Below, one piece after another: positions 8,643 to 16,590 of a stretch of 64,000 nt of DNA; position 1 is the first letter of the stretch, and each line of letters starts with the position of its first letter. Under the pieces are notes generated by a model. That model had not been told where the DNA came from and ran no database searches. It worked only from the letters and a program-made list of their open reading frames with translations. The position numbers were made by a program, and so were the translations under genes. The DNA lies in the NCBI RefSeq assembly GCF_009380215.1, contig NZ_WHUG01000003.1, positions 186,001-250,000 on the forward strand, given 5' to 3'. This DNA is from Rugamonas aquatica (lineage in GTDB: Bacteria > Pseudomonadota > Gammaproteobacteria > Burkholderiales > Burkholderiaceae_D).

Positions 8643-10028
8643 TTGAATAATAAAAAAGCAATGATGTCATGGGAAAATTTACTTAACTCTGAACGACTAG
8701 GACATCGTCCTTCCAAAATCGAAGGAGGACGCTCCCCATTTAATTCAGATCATGACAAAGTCATATTTTCAGGCTCATTTCGACGATTGGCTAGAAAAAC
8801 TCAGGTCCATCCGCTCGCTACAAACGATCATGTTCATAACCGTCTCACGCATAGCCTAGAAGTGGCAAGTGTTGGAAGAACACTTGGAATTGCTGTAGGC
8901 GATGCGTTGAAGAAAAAAGGCAGCTTACCGAGCGCTATCACTCCCGCAGACGTTGGCGACATAGTTCAAACTGCTTGCTTAGCTCATGACATCGGCAATC
9001 CACCATTCGGTCATACTGGGGAGGAAGCGATTCGTCATTGGTTCAAGAGTACAGAAGCTGCTCCCTTTATTAACGGGCTAAACCCGGATCAAATTTGTGA
9101 TCTGCAAAATTTCGAAGGAAATGCGCAGGGATTTCGAGTTTTAACATGCTCAGAGTTTCATCCGTATGAAGGTGGTTTGCGGCTTACATATGCCTCATTA
9201 GCAGCATTCATCAAATATCCTTGGACATCCGTTCCAGCCGTTGGAAACCGTCGCCCGAAAACCAATAAATATGGCGTCTTTCAGGCAGATTTAGATTATT
9301 TCAGAGAGGTCGCAAATGCAACCGGTCTAATTAGTAAAAGTAGCGATGACTGGTTTTGTCGACACCCTCTAGTTCATCTAATGGAACTTGCCGATGATTT
9401 TTGTTATGCCCTTCTAGATCTTGAAGATGGGATGGATATGGGAATACTTTCCTGGGAGGAAGTTTTTGAAGTATTGAAACCCGTGCTTGATCAAACAAAA
9501 CTTCAAGATCTAGAGAAAGAGCTAGCTCGATTTAAGCCTGGGCGGCGCCCCCCTTTGATTCGCGGAAAAGTGATCTCGGCATTTGTTGATAGTGCCGTTA
9601 AGGCTTTTGTTGAAAATGAGGAAGCTATCCTCGCCGGGCAACACGAAGAAATCTTGTCATTGTGTGATGATAAAATTTCCACATGTGTGAGGGCAGCAAA
9701 GAACTTAGCTAAGACGAAAATATTCTCACACCCCAGAAAAATTGAATTAGAAATAGGCGCATATACCACGATCTCAACTCTAATGGAAGTTTTGTGCCAC
9801 GCTGCTGTTGAACATGTAACCGGAAACGATCAAAGCTACAGATCTTCGCGAGTACTTGATTTAGTAGGAAAAAACACCTTCCATCCAGCAGTTGCTAATT
9901 CAGGTGCAAATCAAGGAGATCGCAGATATCTTGCATTGATGCGGATTGTGGATTTTGTGAGCGGAATGACTGACAACTATGCTACACACCTAGCAAGGCA
10001 ATTTAGCGGTATGGGGGAGGTAAGATGA
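8643..10028 (+). CDS. dNTP triphosphohydrolase (dGTPase family), horizontally acquired
   Basis: 461 residues of the HD-domain dGTPase family, which hydrolyse dNTPs to nucleoside and tripolyphosphate. Metal and substrate residues are present: NRLTHSLEV (His70), LAHDIGNPPFGHTG (His115-Asp116, His124) and ELADDFCY (Asp251/252), with FRRLARKTQV near the N-terminus. The start is TTG 8643, since AGGAGA lies 7 bases before it; ATG 8661 and 8664 are alternatives. Base composition and codon use are far more AT-rich than every neighbour, and the gene has its own promoter and terminator, all signs of transfer. dGTPases of this kind can act against phage by depleting nucleotides, which is a possible but unproven role here. 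Confidence 0.9.
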   Translation: MNNKKAMMSWENLLNSERLGHRPSKIEGGRSPFNSDHDKVIFSGSFRRLARKTQVHPLATNDHVHNRLTHSLEVASVGRTLGIAVGDALKKKGSLPSAITPADVGDIVQTACLAHDIGNPPFGHTGEEAIRHWFKSTEAAPFINGLNPDQICDLQNFEGNAQGFRVLTCSEFHPYEGGLRLTYASLAAFIKYPWTSVPAVGNRRPKTNKYGVFQADLDYFREVANATGLISKSSDDWFCRHPLVHLMELADDFCYALLDLEDGMDMGILSWEEVFEVLKPVLDQTKLQDLEKELARFKPGRRPPLIRGKVISAFVDSAVKAFVENEEAILAGQHEEILSLCDDKISTCVRAAKNLAKTKIFSHPRKIELEIGAYTTISTLMEVLCHAAVEHVTGNDQSYRSSRVLDLVGKNTFHPAVANSGANQGDRRYLALMRIVDFVSGMTDNYATHLARQFSGMGEVR

Positions 10029-10094
10029 ATACAGATATCCACGCTCTCTAATCGGTTGGCGCTAAGTGTTTGGGAATTTCATAGTCGAGAGGCC

Positions 10095-10123
10095 GCCGGA
10101 TGCTATATTCATCCGGCTCTTTT
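10095..10123 (+). terminator. Rho-independent terminator of the dGTPase gene
   Basis: Perfect 8-bp stem GCCGGATG / CATCCGGC with a 7-base loop, followed by TCTTTT. It ends the single-gene dGTPase unit. The remaining spacer to 10316 shows nothing I can assign; the frames open there look like translated non-coding sequence or shadows of vapC. Confidence 0.75.
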
Positions 10124-10316
10124 AGTTGCTTGTGACTAAAGCTCCTAGACAAGAGAATGCAGTTTTCGACTCCCTCTTATAACGTCGACTTTTTCTTGGG
10201 TACTTCCGAACCGCTATCGATACAAATCAGGATGAGGTCACAGTATTGCCACATCGGGTCTTGGGAGCTGCAAAATTTTGTGGAAACCCTGCCGGTTAAC
10301 TTGGGTGTCTTAGGAG

Positions 10317-10694
10317 CTAAACTATTTCGACAAGTTCCGAATAGTCCGCCAGAACACGGTCGGCGGTCAACAGTTTCATGGATTCGCACATGGCTTGAGC
10401 GACTAGCATGCGGTCGAACGGGTCGCGGTGAATGCCGGGCAAGTGCCGCACGCGAGCGGCGTGTATATGCGAAATTTTCAGTTCCAGCATTCCGGCATAT
10501 GTAATTTCACTCGCAAGCTGACTCATATCGATCGTTAGCTTGCCGGAACCATTTTTGATCGCGATTTCCCAGATTGACACGCTGCTGACAAAGACTTCCC
10601 GCGAGGCGCCAATCCGAGCCCGTGCAGGTTTGGACAATTTTCGACTACCTTGCAAGCACCAGAGCAGGATGTGTGTGTCAAGCAGCAGCCGCAC
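10317..10694 (-). CDS. vapC: VapC-type PIN-domain toxin
   Basis: 125 residues, the usual PIN toxin length. It is expected to be a Mg-dependent endoribonuclease. The acidic active-site residues are visible in MRLLLDTHILLW (Asp6), VSSVSIWEIAIK (Glu), and HRDPFDRMLVAQA (two Asp), followed by LLTADRVLADY. The start is GTG (complement of 10692-10694), whose first base is the last base of the antitoxin stop (TAGTG), so toxin translation depends on antitoxin translation. Expression is from the antitoxin side, as in classical type II modules. Confidence 0.92.
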   Translation of the reverse strand: MRLLLDTHILLWCLQGSRKLSKPARARIGASREVFVSSVSIWEIAIKNGSGKLTIDMSQLASEITYAGMLELKISHIHAARVRHLPGIHRDPFDRMLVAQAMCESMKLLTADRVLADYSELVEIV

Positions 10695-10930
10695 TATTTT
10701 CCCTCGAACGCAGCTTGAATATCGTCGGGGAGGGGTGCGTCAAAATCGTCGGCGATCCAGATTTTGCCTTTCATCGTCCCAAACTTCACTCTCGTGGACG
10801 GCTTGGCAATAGCGACCAGCTGGGCAACCGGGTGTCCGTCCTTGGCCAGGACGACTTCTTTTCCATTGGCGGCATCATCGATCAATGCCGCAAGTCGAGC
10901 TTTGGCATCATTGATATCAATCGTTGGCAT
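10694..10930 (-). CDS. vapB: Phd/VapB-family antitoxin
   Basis: 78 residues beginning MPTIDINDAKARLAALIDDA, the N-terminal DNA-binding fold of Phd/YefM-type antitoxins, followed by GKEVVLAKDGHPVAQLV. The C-terminal part (WIADDFDAPLPDDIQAAFEGK) is the usual unstructured toxin-binding tail with the PLPDDI signature of VapB partners. A good ribosome site (GGGAGAT) precedes the ATG. It overlaps vapC by one base. An inverted repeat at 10951-10971 just upstream is the likely operator. Confidence 0.92.
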   Translation of the reverse strand: MPTIDINDAKARLAALIDDAANGKEVVLAKDGHPVAQLVAIAKPSTRVKFGTMKGKIWIADDFDAPLPDDIQAAFEGK

Positions 10931-10950
10931 ATGAATCTCCCGCTCGGAAA

Positions 10951-10971
10951 GCTTCAGTTTAGGTCTGAAGC
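10951..10971. promoter_or_regulatory. Inverted repeat upstream of vapBC, candidate operator
   Basis: GCTTCAG-TTTAGGT-CTGAAGC, a perfect 7-bp repeat, 20-40 bases upstream of the vapB start on the minus strand. Antitoxins of this class repress their own promoter by binding such palindromes. Function is inferred from position and symmetry. Confidence 0.5.
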
Positions 10972-11054
10972 AGAAGATGACAAGCCGAACAAGCTACGTC
11001 GTTCTGATATGGCTCAACGCTGCTCTGATCAATGCAACGGATGCCATCAATCGA

Positions 11055-11090
11055 AATAAAAAAAGCAAGCCGTCTTGCGAGGGCTTGCTT
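11055..11090 (-). terminator. Rho-independent terminator after lipA
   Basis: On the minus strand a 9-bp stem AAGCAAGCC / GGCTTGCTT closes a short loop and is followed by a run of T. It lies about 20 bases past the lipA stop. Confidence 0.85.
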
Positions 11091-11110
11091 CTCTTGGTGC
11101 TGCTGAGTTT

Positions 11111-12097
11111 TTAGCCGGCGGCCAGCACGTTATGCGCCTGCTCGTCCGCGTGGTACGAGCTGCGGACCATGGCGCCGACGGCGGCGTGCTTGAAGCCCAT
11201 TTTGTAGGCTTCGGCTTCGAACATCTTGAACACGTCCGGGTGCACGTAGCGGCGCACCGGCAGGTGGCTGTTCGACGGCGCCAGATACTGGCCGATGGTC
11301 AGCATGTCGATGTTGTGCTCGCGCATATCGCGCATCACTTGCAGGATCTCTTCGTCGGTCTCGCCCAGGCCGACCATGATGCCGGACTTGGTCTTCACCT
11401 CTGGATACAGCTCCTTGAATTCCTTCAGCAGCTGCAGCGAGTGCATGTAGTCCGAACCCGGACGCGCTTCCTTGTACAGGCGCGGCACGGTTTCCAGGTT
11501 GTGGTTCATCACGTCCGGCAGGCCATCCTTGAAGATGTCCAGCGCCTTTTGCAGGCGGCCGCGGAAGTCCGGCACCAGCACTTCGATCTGGGTCTTCGGC
11601 GACAGCGCGCGGGTGTTCTGGATGCACTCGACGAAGTGGCCGGCGCCGCCGTCACGCAAGTCGTCGCGGTCAACTGAGGTGATTACCACGTAGCTCAGGC
11701 GCAGCTCGGCGATGGTCTTCGACAGGTTGAACGGCTCTTCCTTGTCCAGCGGATCCGGGCGGCCGTGGCCGACGTCGCAGAACGGGCAGCGGCGGGTGCA
11801 CTTGTCGCCCATAATCATGAAGGTGGCCGTGCCCTTACCGAAGCATTCGCCGATGTTAGGGCAGCTCGCTTCTTCGCACACGGTCACCAGCTTGTTCTCG
11901 CGCAGGATGTCCTTGATCTCGTAGAAGCGGGTCGAGGCCGACGCCGCCTTGACGCGTATCCACTCCGGCTTTTTCAGACGCTCGACCTGTTCGATCGGCA
12001 CGATCTTGATCGGGATGCGCGCGGTCTTGCTGGCGCCTTTTTGCTTTTCGCTCGGGTTGTAAGCCGGGGCAACGCTGGTAGTGGTTTCAGAAGTCAT
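11111..12097 (-). CDS. lipA: Lipoyl synthase
   Basis: About 328 residues from the ATG at 12097. Radical-SAM enzyme that inserts two sulfurs into protein-bound octanoyl groups. Both iron-sulfur cluster motifs are intact: [12 protein letters not shown] (Cys74, 79, 85) for the auxiliary cluster and CTRRCPFC (Cys100, 104, 107) for the SAM cluster; the C-terminal RSSYHADEQ holds the conserved serine. The frame is open to 12157, but that start would overlap lipB, whereas 12097 gives a normal length and has GAGGG upstream. It follows lipB on the same strand with a 31-base gap and ends in a terminator. Confidence 0.97.
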   Translation of the reverse strand: MTSETTTSVAPAYNPSEKQKGASKTARIPIKIVPIEQVERLKKPEWIRVKAASASTRFYEIKDILRENKLVTVCEEASCPNIGECFGKGTATFMIMGDKCTRRCPFCDVGHGRPDPLDKEEPFNLSKTIAELRLSYVVITSVDRDDLRDGGAGHFVECIQNTRALSPKTQIEVLVPDFRGRLQKALDIFKDGLPDVMNHNLETVPRLYKEARPGSDYMHSLQLLKEFKELYPEVKTKSGIMVGLGETDEEILQVMRDMREHNIDMLTIGQYLAPSNSHLPVRRYVHPDVFKMFEAEAYKMGFKHAAVGAMVRSSYHADEQAHNVLAAG

Positions 12098-12128
12098 TTG
12101 GCTGCGTGCCCTCGCGGGCAAAGTTTGG

Positions 12129-12815
12129 TTATTCGTGTACTGCTGGTTCGGCAACATGCGCCAGGACGCGGATCAACTCCTCGGCCAGCTGCTGTTGCAC
12201 GTCGGACAACTGTGCGGTCGCGCCGACGGTGCGCATGTCGACTGTTTCCAGTCCGGCATAGCCGCAGGGGTTAATCCAGGAAAACGGGGCCAGATCCATC
12301 GCCACATTCAGCGACAGCCCATGATAGGTACAACCGTTGCCGCGCACTTTGAGGCCGAGCGCGGCGATCTTGGCGCCTTGCTTGGGCCCGCCGGCCATGT
12401 AGATGCCGGGCGCCCCTTCAACGCGCTCACCGGCGAGATTATACGCCCCTAACACGTTGATGATCGCCTGCTCGATTTTATGGACGAATTGCCGGGCATA
12501 CAGCTTGCCGCCCGGCTTGTTGCGGCGCAGGTCCATCAGCATGTAGATCACCACCTGGCCGGGGCCGTGGTAGGTGACTTCGCCGCCGCGGTCGGTCTGC
12601 ACCACCGGGATGGCGGACGCGCCGGCCAGCAGGTGGCCGCGGTCGGCGCCCAGGCCCAGCGTGAAGACGGGCGGATGCTCGACGATCCACAGTTCGTCGC
12701 GGGTGTCCGGCGTGCGCGCGTCGGTGAAGGCGCGCATCGCGGCGAAGGTGCTGTCGTAGTCGGCGCGGCCCAGGTGGCGTATCAGCGCCGGCTCGCTAAG
12801 GGTAGGGAACGTCAT
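12129..12815 (-). CDS. lipB: Octanoyl-ACP:protein octanoyltransferase
   Basis: 228 residues. It transfers octanoate from acyl carrier protein to lipoyl domains, the substrate step for LipA. Family motif [12 protein letters not shown] (about 77-88), catalytic lysine in [13 protein letters not shown] (Lys149) and catalytic cysteine in [11 protein letters not shown] (Cys184) are present. It directly precedes lipA on the same strand. In related genomes a DUF493 gene sits just upstream; here a GST/LysR pair separates them. Confidence 0.97.
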   Translation of the reverse strand: MTFPTLSEPALIRHLGRADYDSTFAAMRAFTDARTPDTRDELWIVEHPPVFTLGLGADRGHLLAGASAIPVVQTDRGGEVTYHGPGQVVIYMLMDLRRNKPGGKLYARQFVHKIEQAIINVLGAYNLAGERVEGAPGIYMAGGPKQGAKIAALGLKVRGNGCTYHGLSLNVAMDLAPFSWINPCGYAGLETVDMRTVGATAQLSDVQQQLAEELIRVLAHVAEPAVHE

Positions 12816-12858
12816 GCCGACATTATAAATCAGCCCGCCAATCGGGGCTGCGGCGGGC

Positions 12859-13494
12859 TTAGCCGGGCTGGTGGCGCGCCAGCCATTGCTGGATCGACGG
12901 CCGCTGCCATTGGCCGGCGGCGTAGTCCTTCAGCTTCTGCGGCACCTCGTCGCCGTTGAGGATCAGCCGGTTCAGCATCACGGTCAGGTCGACGTCGGCG
13001 AGCGACCACTCGCCGAACAGGTTGGCGCCCCGCACCAGCTTGCCGGCGGCGTGCAGCAGCTTGTCGGCGGCGGCCTGGCCGGCCTCGCTCAGCGGCTGGC
13101 AAGCTTTACCAAAAAACACTGTTTCCGTATCCCGTTCGACGCGCAGCTGCACCATATCGCTGCGCAGCCAGGCCTGCACCTGCCGCGCCTGGGCGCGCTG
13201 GCGGCGGTCCTTCGGATACAGCGCGATGTATTCCGGCGCCGGAAAGCTCTCTTCCAGATATTCGGTAATCGCCGTCGATTCAGTCAGCACGAACGGGGTG
13301 GCGCCGCCATCCTCCACCAAGGCCGGCACGCGGGCGGTCAGCGCGCGGTCGCGGTAGGCGCCCAGTTTTTGCTGGCCGGCCTCCAGATCCACGGTCTGCA
13401 TGGCAAACGGCAGGCGTTTTTCGGTCAGGGCCACGAAGGCGGACAGGGCGTATGGGCTGGTGAAAAGGCTATCGACGTACAGCGTGAATGGCAT
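12859..13494 (-). CDS. Glutathione S-transferase, YfcF-like
   Basis: 211 residues from the ATG at 13494, which has AGGGGAG upstream; the longer open frame to 13653 runs through the promoter region. The N-terminal thioredoxin-like domain ([20 protein letters not shown], then VPALVED and [13 protein letters not shown]) has the SNAIL-type E-S-T substrate-site motif, and a helical C-terminal domain ends [20 protein letters not shown]. It is cytosolic and conjugates or reduces with glutathione; the substrate is unknown. It is divergent from a LysR gene, the usual arrangement for regulator and target. Confidence 0.88.
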   Translation of the reverse strand: MPFTLYVDSLFTSPYALSAFVALTEKRLPFAMQTVDLEAGQQKLGAYRDRALTARVPALVEDGGATPFVLTESTAITEYLEESFPAPEYIALYPKDRRQRAQARQVQAWLRSDMVQLRVERDTETVFFGKACQPLSEAGQAAADKLLHAAGKLVRGANLFGEWSLADVDLTVMLNRLILNGDEVPQKLKDYAAGQWQRPSIQQWLARHQPG

Positions 13495-13616
13495 GGCGGC
13501 TCCCCTTGGTGTAGATTTATTCACATGGTAAGCCTTGCCGTAGCGCCTGTATAACGTTATATTTTCGTGATTCTTGCTAATTTTATTCACATAGTTATCC
13601 ACAGCATGCCGACCTG

Positions 13617-14516
13617 ATGAGCGCCAGCCGACGCCTGCCCAATTTTTCCGCACTGCGCGCCTTCGAGGCGGCGGCCCGCCACGAGAACTTTTCTCGGGCG
13701 GCGGAAGAGTTGCATCTGACGCACGGGGCGATCAGCCATCAGGTGCGCGCTTTGGAGCAGGAATTGGGCCGGGAACTGTTCGTGCGCAATGGCCGGCAGG
13801 TGAAAATAACTAGCGATGCGCTGAAATTTGCCCAGTTTTTAGGCAAGTCCTTCGCCGACATCACCGCCGCGGCGGACGCCATGCGGGCCGCCAGCGTCAA
13901 CCGGCGGCTGACGATTTCATCGATTCCATCGTTCGCCGCGCGCTGGCTGGCGCCCCGGCTGGGCCGGTTTATCGACCGTTATCCCGATATCGAGGTGGTG
14001 CTGCAATCGAGCGGCCAGCTGCAAGACCTGGCGCGCGACGGCATCGATGTCGGCATCCGTTTCGGACGCGGCAACTATCCGGGGCTGGTGGTGCAGCGCT
14101 TGATGGGGGATGTGTATTATCCGGTAGTGAGTCCCCACTACCGTGGCGGACAGCGACCGGCCACGCCGCAGGACTTGCGCCGGCACACGCTGCTGCGCTC
14201 GGTGGAGCCGTGGTCGCCGTGGCTGCACGCGGCCGGGGTCGATATGGCCGAGCCGTCCGGCGGCCTGATGTTCGAGGATTTGTCGATGCTGATACGTTGC
14301 GCCGCCGACGGCAACGGCGTGGCGCTGGTGCGCCATGTGGTGGCGATGCAGGAGATCGCCTCCGGGCAGCTGCTGCGGCTGTTCGATACCGCCACGCCGT
14401 GCCCGGACGAGTATTTCTTCGTGTCGCCGCCCGGAGCGGCCGGCAAGCCGCAGGTGCAGGCCTTCCGCGACTGGCTGCTGGAGGAGATTGCCGCCTTCCA
14501 GCGCCAGCAAGCCTGA
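13617..14516 (+). CDS. LysR-family transcriptional regulator (GcvA-like)
   Basis: 299 residues. The N-terminal winged helix-turn-helix is clear (PNFSALRAFEAAARHENFSR, AAEELHLTHGAISHQVRALE, QELGRELFVRNGR), followed by a substrate-binding domain with IDVGIRFGRGNYPGL typical of the GcvA subgroup. It is divergent from the YfcF-like GST, with about 120 bases between the starts, so it probably controls that gene and itself. The inducer is unknown. Confidence 0.93.
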   Translation: MSASRRLPNFSALRAFEAAARHENFSRAAEELHLTHGAISHQVRALEQELGRELFVRNGRQVKITSDALKFAQFLGKSFADITAAADAMRAASVNRRLTISSIPSFAARWLAPRLGRFIDRYPDIEVVLQSSGQLQDLARDGIDVGIRFGRGNYPGLVVQRLMGDVYYPVVSPHYRGGQRPATPQDLRRHTLLRSVEPWSPWLHAAGVDMAEPSGGLMFEDLSMLIRCAADGNGVALVRHVVAMQEIASGQLLRLFDTATPCPDEYFFVSPPGAAGKPQVQAFRDWLLEEIAAFQRQQA

Positions 14517-14520
14517 TCGT

Positions 14521-14600
14521 CGTCATTCCCGCGCAGGCGGGAATCCATGCCGCGCCACCAGGCATGCGGCGTATGGGTTCCCGCCTGCGCGGGAACGACG
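14521..14600. repeat. Paired inverted REP-like element (REPIN type)
   Basis: Two arms, CGTCATTCCCGCGCAGGCGG and its near-perfect inverted counterpart ending at 14600, flank about 20 bases. Each arm is itself palindromic (TTCCCGC-GCA-GGCGGGAA). The arms match at about 26 of 30 positions. It lies between convergent gene ends, where such elements accumulate. The type is a common interspersed extragenic repeat in proteobacteria; it may also stop transcription from both sides. Confidence 0.8.
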
Positions 14601-14609
14601 GTCCTTTTA

Positions 14610-14885
14610 TTACATGACGATTTTGACCATCGGGTGGGCCGACAGTTCGGCATACAGCGCGTCGAGCTGCTCGCGGCTGATGGCGCGCACGATCACGGTC
14701 AGGCCGGTGTAGTTGCCCTTGGCCGAAGGCCGCACTTCCATCTTGCCTTCATGAAAATCCTTGTCGTGCTTCTGCACCACCAGCACGATGGTCGGGGCGA
14801 AATCGATATGAGTCGGGCCCATCACCTTGATCGGGAAGTCGCTCGGGTACTCGATGAGGGACTCTGACGGCGGGATCGCTTGCAT
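14610..14885 (-). CDS. ybeD: DUF493 (YbeD-like) small protein
   Basis: About 91 residues with the YbeD/DUF493 pattern: LIEYPSDFPIKVMGPTHIDF, then GNYTGLTVIVRAISREQLDALY and the end HPMVKIVM. The fold resembles ACT-like regulatory domains and no enzymatic activity is known. The family normally sits immediately before lipB, and it lies on the same strand as lipB here but is separated from it by the LysR/GST pair. ATG 14885 is chosen; ATG 14891 and TTG 14898-14900 are alternatives. Its leader abuts the terminator of the preceding operon. Confidence 0.88.
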   Translation of the reverse strand: MQAIPPSESLIEYPSDFPIKVMGPTHIDFAPTIVLVVQKHDKDFHEGKMEVRPSAKGNYTGLTVIVRAISREQLDALYAELSAHPMVKIVM

Positions 14886-14898
14886 ATTCATTCCAATC

Positions 14899-14936
14899 AA
14901 AAAAGAAAACCGGCGGCGTCAACGCGACGCCACCGG
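14899..14936 (-). terminator. Rho-independent terminator of the Yjf-like operon
   Basis: On the minus strand the stem CCGGTGGCGTC / GACGCCGCCGG (one mismatch) is followed by TTTTCTTTTTT. It ends transcription of the three genes at 14965-17379 and lies against the start of the DUF493 gene. Confidence 0.85.
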
Positions 14937-14964
14937 CCTCTATTGTAGCCAATTCAGCGCAGGC

Positions 14965-15777
14965 TTATGCTTTGCCCAGCGCCAGGGTGGCCGTTTCCGC
15001 CGGCGCGGCCAGCTGCGCCGGCTGCTGGCCGGACAGGCGCTGCAAGCGCGCCAGCGCCGATTCGTTGGCGATGGCCGGCTGGCTGACCGACTTGCGGATC
15101 GCCTCCAGTTCGGCCGCCTGCTCGTACGGACGCTGGCCGATGTCGGTGACGATCTTCAGGCCGGCCGCCTCGTTGCTGATGGCCTGGGCGCGGCGGGTCA
15201 GCGCGTTCAAGGCGCTGGAGTTGCCCCGCATGCCCGACAGGCCGGCCAGCTGGGCCTGGCGTTCGGCGCGCAGGTTCTGCAGGTCTTGCTGGGCGCGGGC
15301 CGAGGCCAGCGCCTGCATCGCCTTCTTGGCCGCCGAATCGAAATCGGCCAGCTGCTTGGACAGCGCATCGACGATGGTTTGCAGTTCGTCCATGTACTGG
15401 CGGGCGTCGGCTTCCTCCTGCAATTCCTGCGGCATGCGCGCCTTGTTCGCTTCCAGCTCGTCGCAGAACAGGGTGATGGTCGCTTCCGAGATCTTGCCGG
15501 CGGCCAGGCGGTCGCCCAGCGTGCCGGCCGCCTGCTCGTCGGTGGCGATCAGCTGGCGCAGCTTGACCACGTCGTCCGCCTCTTTCTGGAAGGAGCTGCG
15601 GGCGGCGGCCAGTTTCTGCGCGGTCTGGCGCAGGCTGTCGGCCAGACGGTCGCGGTCGGCCTCGGTGGCCGTTTCCGGATCAAAATTGGCGATCGCTTCG
15701 GAAACACGGTCGCCCAGCGCGCCAAAATGTTTGGAAATCAAGCGCGCGGTCAAACCCCAGCCATTCAAGTTGCTCAT
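14965..15777 (-). CDS. PspA/YjfJ-like coiled-coil protein
   Basis: 270 residues from the ATG at 15777 (AAGGAAG ahead of it). Almost entirely helical with long heptad-like stretches (RDRLADSLRQTAQKLAAARS, SKQLADFDSAAKKAMQALAS, ARAQQDLQNLRAERQAQLA). Immediately upstream lies a YjfK (DUF2491) homologue, and in enterobacteria YjfK is paired with YjfJ, a PspA/IM30-type protein, so this is most likely the YjfJ counterpart. PspA-type proteins bind stressed membranes as large oligomers. Similarity is judged from architecture and context, not a residue signature. Confidence 0.65.
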   Translation of the reverse strand: MSNLNGWGLTARLISKHFGALGDRVSEAIANFDPETATEADRDRLADSLRQTAQKLAAARSSFQKEADDVVKLRQLIATDEQAAGTLGDRLAAGKISEATITLFCDELEANKARMPQELQEEADARQYMDELQTIVDALSKQLADFDSAAKKAMQALASARAQQDLQNLRAERQAQLAGLSGMRGNSSALNALTRRAQAISNEAAGLKIVTDIGQRPYEQAAELEAIRKSVSQPAIANESALARLQRLSGQQPAQLAAPAETATLALGKA

Positions 15778-15803
15778 GTCAGTCTTCCTTTTCAAGTTGC
15801 GCA

Positions 15804-16589
15804 TCATTGGATAACGATGCGTTGCTGCTCAACCGGGATGCCAATGACGAAGTCGACATGGATCCCGCGTTTTGATGCATCGCCGTTCACGCTGTTGATG
15901 ATTTCAGTCGTGATCAGCAGATATTCCTTGCCGCCGCCGCGCAATTCCCGCACATACGGCATGAAGTACATTTCCTGGCGCAGGCCGGTGCGGCCGCTGC
16001 TGTCGTCCAGCCGGGTCTCGGTGCCCGAGAACGGCTTGACGAACTCGGCTTGCGGATCGCCGGCGTCGCGCCAGTAGTCGACACCGTCGCGGTCGCCGAA
16101 CACCAGTGTCAGGTCGGCCTCGTCCAGTCCCACATCGCCCAGCTGCTCACGCCACAGCGTGTAGCTGCGGTCGCCCAGGCCGGCGCCTGCCAGGCCCATG
16201 TAGGCTTCCTGGTCTTCCGCCGTTTCCGGGATCACTCGGGCCAGTTGGGTGCAGTACATCAGCTCGGCCACCTGGCCCTGGGCGTTCTGGTACACCTGCA
16301 AAAACCGCTCCTTCGTGTCGCGCTCGCCGGTGTCCAGGTAGTAGCGGTACAGGCCGCCGCTCTGCTGCAAGCGGATTTGCGACACCGCCACGATGCACGG
16401 GTCGCCCTCGTCCGGCAGCGCGATCAGCGAACCGTCGCCGGCGGCGCGCAGCAGCGGCGACTGCTGCAACTGCATCACGCTGCCGATGCGCGCACCGAGC
16501 GGCAAATCGCGGTCCGTGCGCGGCGCCTCGGCTCCGCCCAGCTTGGCAGCGCCATTGCGCAGGTAGTTGTATGCGTCCGACCAGCCCAT
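15804..16589 (-). CDS. DUF2491 protein, YjfK-like
   Basis: 261 residues from the ATG at 16589, which has AAGGA about 8 bases upstream. Recognisable DUF2491 features include LPLGARIGSVMQLQQSPLLR, the central YYLDTGERDTKERFLQVYQN and the C-terminal KEYLLITTEIINSVNGDASK. No function is known for the family. It has no signal peptide and is probably cytosolic. It sits 1 base after the stop of a membrane-anchored protein gene and 26 bases before the YjfJ-like gene, so the three form one operon. Confidence 0.85.
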   Translation of the reverse strand: MGWSDAYNYLRNGAAKLGGAEAPRTDRDLPLGARIGSVMQLQQSPLLRAAGDGSLIALPDEGDPCIVAVSQIRLQQSGGLYRYYLDTGERDTKERFLQVYQNAQGQVAELMYCTQLARVIPETAEDQEAYMGLAGAGLGDRSYTLWREQLGDVGLDEADLTLVFGDRDGVDYWRDAGDPQAEFVKPFSGTETRLDDSSGRTGLRQEMYFMPYVRELRGGGKEYLLITTEIINSVNGDASKRGIHVDFVIGIPVEQQRIVIQ

Positions 16590-16590
16590 C

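Noticed and set aside
10124..10504. Open frames in the spacer after the dGTPase gene (10157-10504 plus, 10177-10389 minus)
   Set aside because: No recognisable domain or ribosome site; they partly overlap vapC and do not share its coding signature.
14521..14600. Possible attachment site or CRISPR remnant
   Set aside because: Only one inverted pair is present, with the self-palindromic arms of a REP element and no integrase nearby.
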